Assembly (NCBI RefSeq): GCF_900205925.1
Contig: NZ_OAOD01000001.1
Span: 1 to 64,000, forward strand
Length of the DNA: 64,000 nucleotides
Direction: 5' to 3'
From: Clostridium peptidivorans
Lineage (GTDB): Bacteria > Bacillota > Clostridia > Clostridiales > Clostridiaceae
Positions 60,781 through 64,000 of this stretch are shown one piece after another. The notes under the pieces were generated by a model. The model saw only the letters and a list, made by a program, of their open reading frames with translations, had not been told where the DNA came from and did no database searches. The translations under genes were made by a program, and so were the position numbers. Numbering within the stretch: the first letter of the stretch is position 1; each line of letters starts with the position of its first letter.

Positions 60781-63450
60781 TTGGCACTCACTCCAATGAT
60801 GCAGCAATATCTTGAAATAAAAGAAAAATGTAAAGATTCCATATTATTCTTTAGGTTAGGAGACTTTTACGAAATGTTCTTTGAAGATGCTGAAGTTGCA
60901 TCTAAAGAATTAGAGTTAGTTCTTACAGGAAGGGATTGTGGTCTTGATAAAAGGGCCCCTATGTGCGGAATTCCTTATCACTCTGCAAGCTCCTATATAA
61001 GCAGACTTATATCTAAAGGCTATAAAGTAGCAATAGGTGAGCAGTTAGAAGATCCTTCTGTTGCTAAAGGAATCGTAAAAAGAGATATAATAAAAATAAT
61101 AACTCCAGGTACATATACAGATTCCTCATTTTTAGAAGAAAATAAAAATAATTTTATAATGAGCATACATATTGACAAAGATAATGCGGGACTAAGTTTT
61201 TGTGATGTTTCCACTGGTGAATTTATCTCTACTTATACTAAAACAGAAACTTCAATAATATTAAATGAAATTTCTAAATTCAATCCTAGTGAAATATTAG
61301 TAGATAGTAATATAAGCGAGAGTTTTACTTTAGCAATTCAGGAAAGATTTAAAACTTCTCTTACTTTTATAGATGATACATATTATAACAATGAAGATGC
61401 ATTACAAGTACAGTTTTTAGATTTTAATTCTTCTTCCTATAGTAAATGTGTAATAAAAAGTAGTGCTGCACTACTTACCTATATAATCGAAACCCAAAAT
61501 ACATCTCTTTCTCACATAGATAAATTTGAATATTATCATGTATTAGATTTTTTATCCATGGATATTAATTCACGAAAAAATCTTGAACTTACAGAAACTT
61601 TAAGAGAAAAAAGTAAAAAAGGATCTCTTTTATGGGTATTAGATAAAACCAGTACCTCTATGGGAGGAAGACAACTAAGAAAATGGGTTGAGCAGCCACT
61701 TGTAAATAAGGAATTAATAAATAATAGGTTAGATGCAATTGAAGAGGTTATATCTAATATTTCTCTTCATGAAGATATAAAAGAATCTTTAAAAAGCATA
61801 TATGATATAGAAAGAATAGTGGGAAAAATATCTTCTAAAAATGTAAATGCAAAAGAGCTTATAGCTCTTAAAAACTCCATTGGAAATATCCCTGCTATAA
61901 AACAAATACTTAATAATTTTAATAGTAATTTGTTAAAAAATATGTATTTAAATATTGATGAATTAAGTGATATTTATAATTTACTTGAAGAATCAATCGT
62001 AGATAATCCATCTTTATCTATAAAAGAAGGAAACATAATAAAATCAGGATATAGTAATGAAATAGACAGTTTAAGAGATGCTAAAGCTCATGGTAAGGAG
62101 TGGATCTCCAAACTTGAAGCTCAGGAAAAAGATTTTACAGGTATAAAGTCTTTAAAAGTAGGATATAATAAAGTTTTTGGTTACTTTATAGAAGTAACTA
62201 AGAGTAATATTTCTTCAATACCAGAAGGACGCTACATACGAAAACAAACCTTATCAAATGCAGAAAGATATATTACTCCTGAGCTAAAAGAAATGGAAGA
62301 AAAGATCTTAGGGGCAGAGGAAAAATTGACCGCCCTAGAATATGATATATTTTTACAAATAAGAAGTACCATTGAAAATGAAATAGATAGAATGAAAAAG
62401 TCTGCTCATATAATTTCTGACCTTGATTGTTTAAGCTCATTAGCTACCGTGGCATTAGAAAACAATTACTGCAAACCTTCTATATCTGACGAAAATGACT
62501 TATCCATAATAGAAGGACGTCATCCTGTTGTGGAAAATATGATACCTACAGGAAGCTTTATATCTAATGATACACTTATGGATACAAAAGAAAATCAAAT
62601 GATTTTAATTACAGGGCCTAATATGGCAGGGAAATCAACTTATATGAGGCAAGTTGCTCTTATAACTATTATGACTCAAATAGGAAGCTTTGTACCTGCA
62701 AAATCAGCTAAAATATCAATATGTGATAAGATATTTACACGAATAGGGGCCTCAGATGATTTAGCTGCAGGTAAAAGTACATTTATGGTTGAAATGTGGG
62801 AAGTTGCAAATATACTTCAAAATGCCACTAATAAGAGTTTAGTGCTATTAGATGAGGTTGGCAGGGGTACCAGTACCTTTGATGGATTAAGCATTGCCTG
62901 GTCTGTTATAGAGCATATATGTGTAGATGATAATTTAAGATGCAAAACGCTATTTGCTACTCATTATCATGAACTTATAGTATTAGAAAATAAACTTAAG
63001 GGCGTTAAGAATTTTTCAGTTTCTATCAAAAAAATAAATAATGAACTAGTATTTTTGAGAAAAATAGTACAGGGTGGTGCTGATGAGTCCTATGGAATAG
63101 AAGTTGCAAAGCTGGCTGGATTACCTGACAAAGTTATAGAAAGAGCCAAGGAAATACTTACTACAATTGAAAAAGATAAAAATGTTGTAACAAATATAGA
63201 TGAAATATCATGCAACACTTCCGAAGTTGCAATAAGTAAAACTTTAAGTGAGCCAAGAAGTATTGCTGTAACTTCAAAGCATCATAATGAAATTAAAGAG
63301 GAAAGTCTTCAATTGAACTTTACTGACATTGAAAAAAATAATCTTTTAGCCGAGATTGCATCTATAGATATAATGAATGTAACTCCTATAGAAGGATTTA
63401 ATAAACTTTATGAAATAATTAAAAAAGCTAAAACTATCTCAAAGGTGTGA
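60781..63450 (+). CDS. mutS: DNA mismatch repair protein MutS
   Basis: An 889-residue MutS that finds mismatches and, with MutL, starts their repair. The mismatch-reading F-Y-E is at residues 29-31 (G-D-F-Y-E-M-F). The ATPase domain has Walker [11 protein letters not shown] at about 611-620 and Walker [12 protein letters not shown] near 685-695. It starts with TTG 60781 after AAGGAGG. It overlaps mutL at its end. Confidence 0.97.
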   Translation: MALTPMMQQYLEIKEKCKDSILFFRLGDFYEMFFEDAEVASKELELVLTGRDCGLDKRAPMCGIPYHSASSYISRLISKGYKVAIGEQLEDPSVAKGIVKRDIIKIITPGTYTDSSFLEENKNNFIMSIHIDKDNAGLSFCDVSTGEFISTYTKTETSIILNEISKFNPSEILVDSNISESFTLAIQERFKTSLTFIDDTYYNNEDALQVQFLDFNSSSYSKCVIKSSAALLTYIIETQNTSLSHIDKFEYYHVLDFLSMDINSRKNLELTETLREKSKKGSLLWVLDKTSTSMGGRQLRKWVEQPLVNKELINNRLDAIEEVISNISLHEDIKESLKSIYDIERIVGKISSKNVNAKELIALKNSIGNIPAIKQILNNFNSNLLKNMYLNIDELSDIYNLLEESIVDNPSLSIKEGNIIKSGYSNEIDSLRDAKAHGKEWISKLEAQEKDFTGIKSLKVGYNKVFGYFIEVTKSNISSIPEGRYIRKQTLSNAERYITPELKEMEEKILGAEEKLTALEYDIFLQIRSTIENEIDRMKKSAHIISDLDCLSSLATVALENNYCKPSISDENDLSIIEGRHPVVENMIPTGSFISNDTLMDTKENQMILITGPNMAGKSTYMRQVALITIMTQIGSFVPAKSAKISICDKIFTRIGASDDLAAGKSTFMVEMWEVANILQNATNKSLVLLDEVGRGTSTFDGLSIAWSVIEHICVDDNLRCKTLFATHYHELIVLENKLKGVKNFSVSIKKINNELVFLRKIVQGGADESYGIEVAKLAGLPDKVIERAKEILTTIEKDKNVVTNIDEISCNTSEVAISKTLSEPRSIAVTSKHHNEIKEESLQLNFTDIEKNNLLAEIASIDIMNVTPIEGFNKLYEIIKKAKTISKV

Positions 63451-63455
63451 TGAGT

Positions 63456-64000
63456 TTGGGTAGAATAAATGTATTAGATAAAAATACTTCTAATAAAATA
63501 GCCGCTGGAGAAGTGGTGGAAAGACCATTTTCTGTAGTAAAGGAACTTTTAGAAAATAGCCTAGATGCCAATGCAAAAAGCATTGTTATGGAAATAAATG
63601 AAGGTGGTCAAAAACTTATAAAAATCACAGATGATGGAGTAGGTATACATCCTGATGATATAGAAAAGGCATTTTTACCACATGCAACAAGTAAAATTTC
63701 AAGCATTGATGATATATTTAAATTGAGTACCATGGGTTTTAGAGGAGAAGCACTAGCTAGCATCTCCTCAGTATCTAAGGTTACTCTTAAAAGCAAAATT
63801 AAAGATTTAGATTTTGGCAGGGAACTTCATATTGAAGGTGGCAATATACATTATTTAAAAGATACAGGAAGTAACAATGGTACAACTATTGAAGTAAGAG
63901 ATTTGTTTTATAATGTACCTGCAAGACTTAAGTTTTTAAAATCTTCTTCCCGTGAAGCGTCATTAATATCAGATATTGTGCAAAGACTAGCACTTGCTCA
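63456..64000 (+). CDS. mutL: DNA mismatch repair protein MutL (5' part)
   Basis: About 181 codons are visible before the window ends. The GHKL ATPase motifs are present: [27 protein letters not shown] and [13 protein letters not shown] 63456 is best placed after AAGGTG; ATG 63450 in the same frame overlaps the mutS stop and is possible. MutL couples MutS mismatch recognition to strand incision. Confidence 0.95.
   Translation, partial: MGRINVLDKNTSNKIAAGEVVERPFSVVKELLENSLDANAKSIVMEINEGGQKLIKITDDGVGIHPDDIEKAFLPHATSKISSIDDIFKLSTMGFRGEALASISSVSKVTLKSKIKDLDFGRELHIEGGNIHYLKDTGSNNGTTIEVRDLFYNVPARLKFLKSSSREASLISDIVQRLALA

Overview
The window is AT-rich, Gram-positive, spore-former DNA, most likely from Clostridium sensu stricto. 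This rests on the very low GC, purine-rich Shine-Dalgarno sites, frequent TTG/GTG starts, spore genes (YyaC-like protease, CotS-like kinase) and a miaB-mutS-mutL order. I cannot fix the species. The sequence is chromosomal host DNA (about 1-21,559 and 59,424-64,000) interrupted by one nearly complete prophage of about 37.9 kb.

Left host segment: a three-gene unit (DUF4116-like repeat protein, MoxR-type AAA+ ATPase, metallopeptidase/VWA-like protein); a YitT membrane protein; transketolase (tkt); a polysaccharide deacetylase; a structured leader RNA ahead of a TM1266-type hydrogenase regulator and an ECF S component; YyaC; a Cys/His-rich micro-protein; a short divergent pyruvate-kinase-like protein; a purine permease under a guanine riboswitch; a ZIP transporter; an RsuA/RluB-type pseudouridine synthase; a YpmA-like protein; an RpiR-type regulator; an HI0933-type flavoprotein; cmk-ispH; speD; a CotS-like kinase; and a GNAT protein.

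Prophage (about 21,560-59,423): a siphovirus-type element with an HK97-like head. A large serine integrase sits at the left end, followed by a CI/Cro-type switch. The early region holds replication genes (DnaD-like, DnaC-like, SSB), dUTPase, a divergent FolD-like protein and a run of unrecognised small genes. Next come a frameshifted tyrosine recombinase and a sigma-like late regulator. The late operon has HNH, TerS/TerL, portal, connector, protease, capsid, joining proteins, tail tube, a tail chaperone with a -1 frameshift site, tape measure, Dit, Tal and an SGNH-domain tail protein. Holin and amidase follow, then a DUF4352 protein, an FtsK-like ATPase with a replication-relaxation-type protein, and two further HTH repressors.

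The main result is at the attachment site. The integrase inserted the phage inside the Cys codon of the conserved G-C-Q-M-N motif of miaB. The host promoter and first 13-14 codons are stranded at the left end. The right end of the phage supplies a new promoter, ribosome binding site and 24 codons that restore a full-length chimeric miaB. Expression of miaB, and probably of the mutS-mutL genes behind it, therefore seems to start from phage DNA. The attP reconstructed from the two junctions is a dyad centred on the inferred TG crossover.
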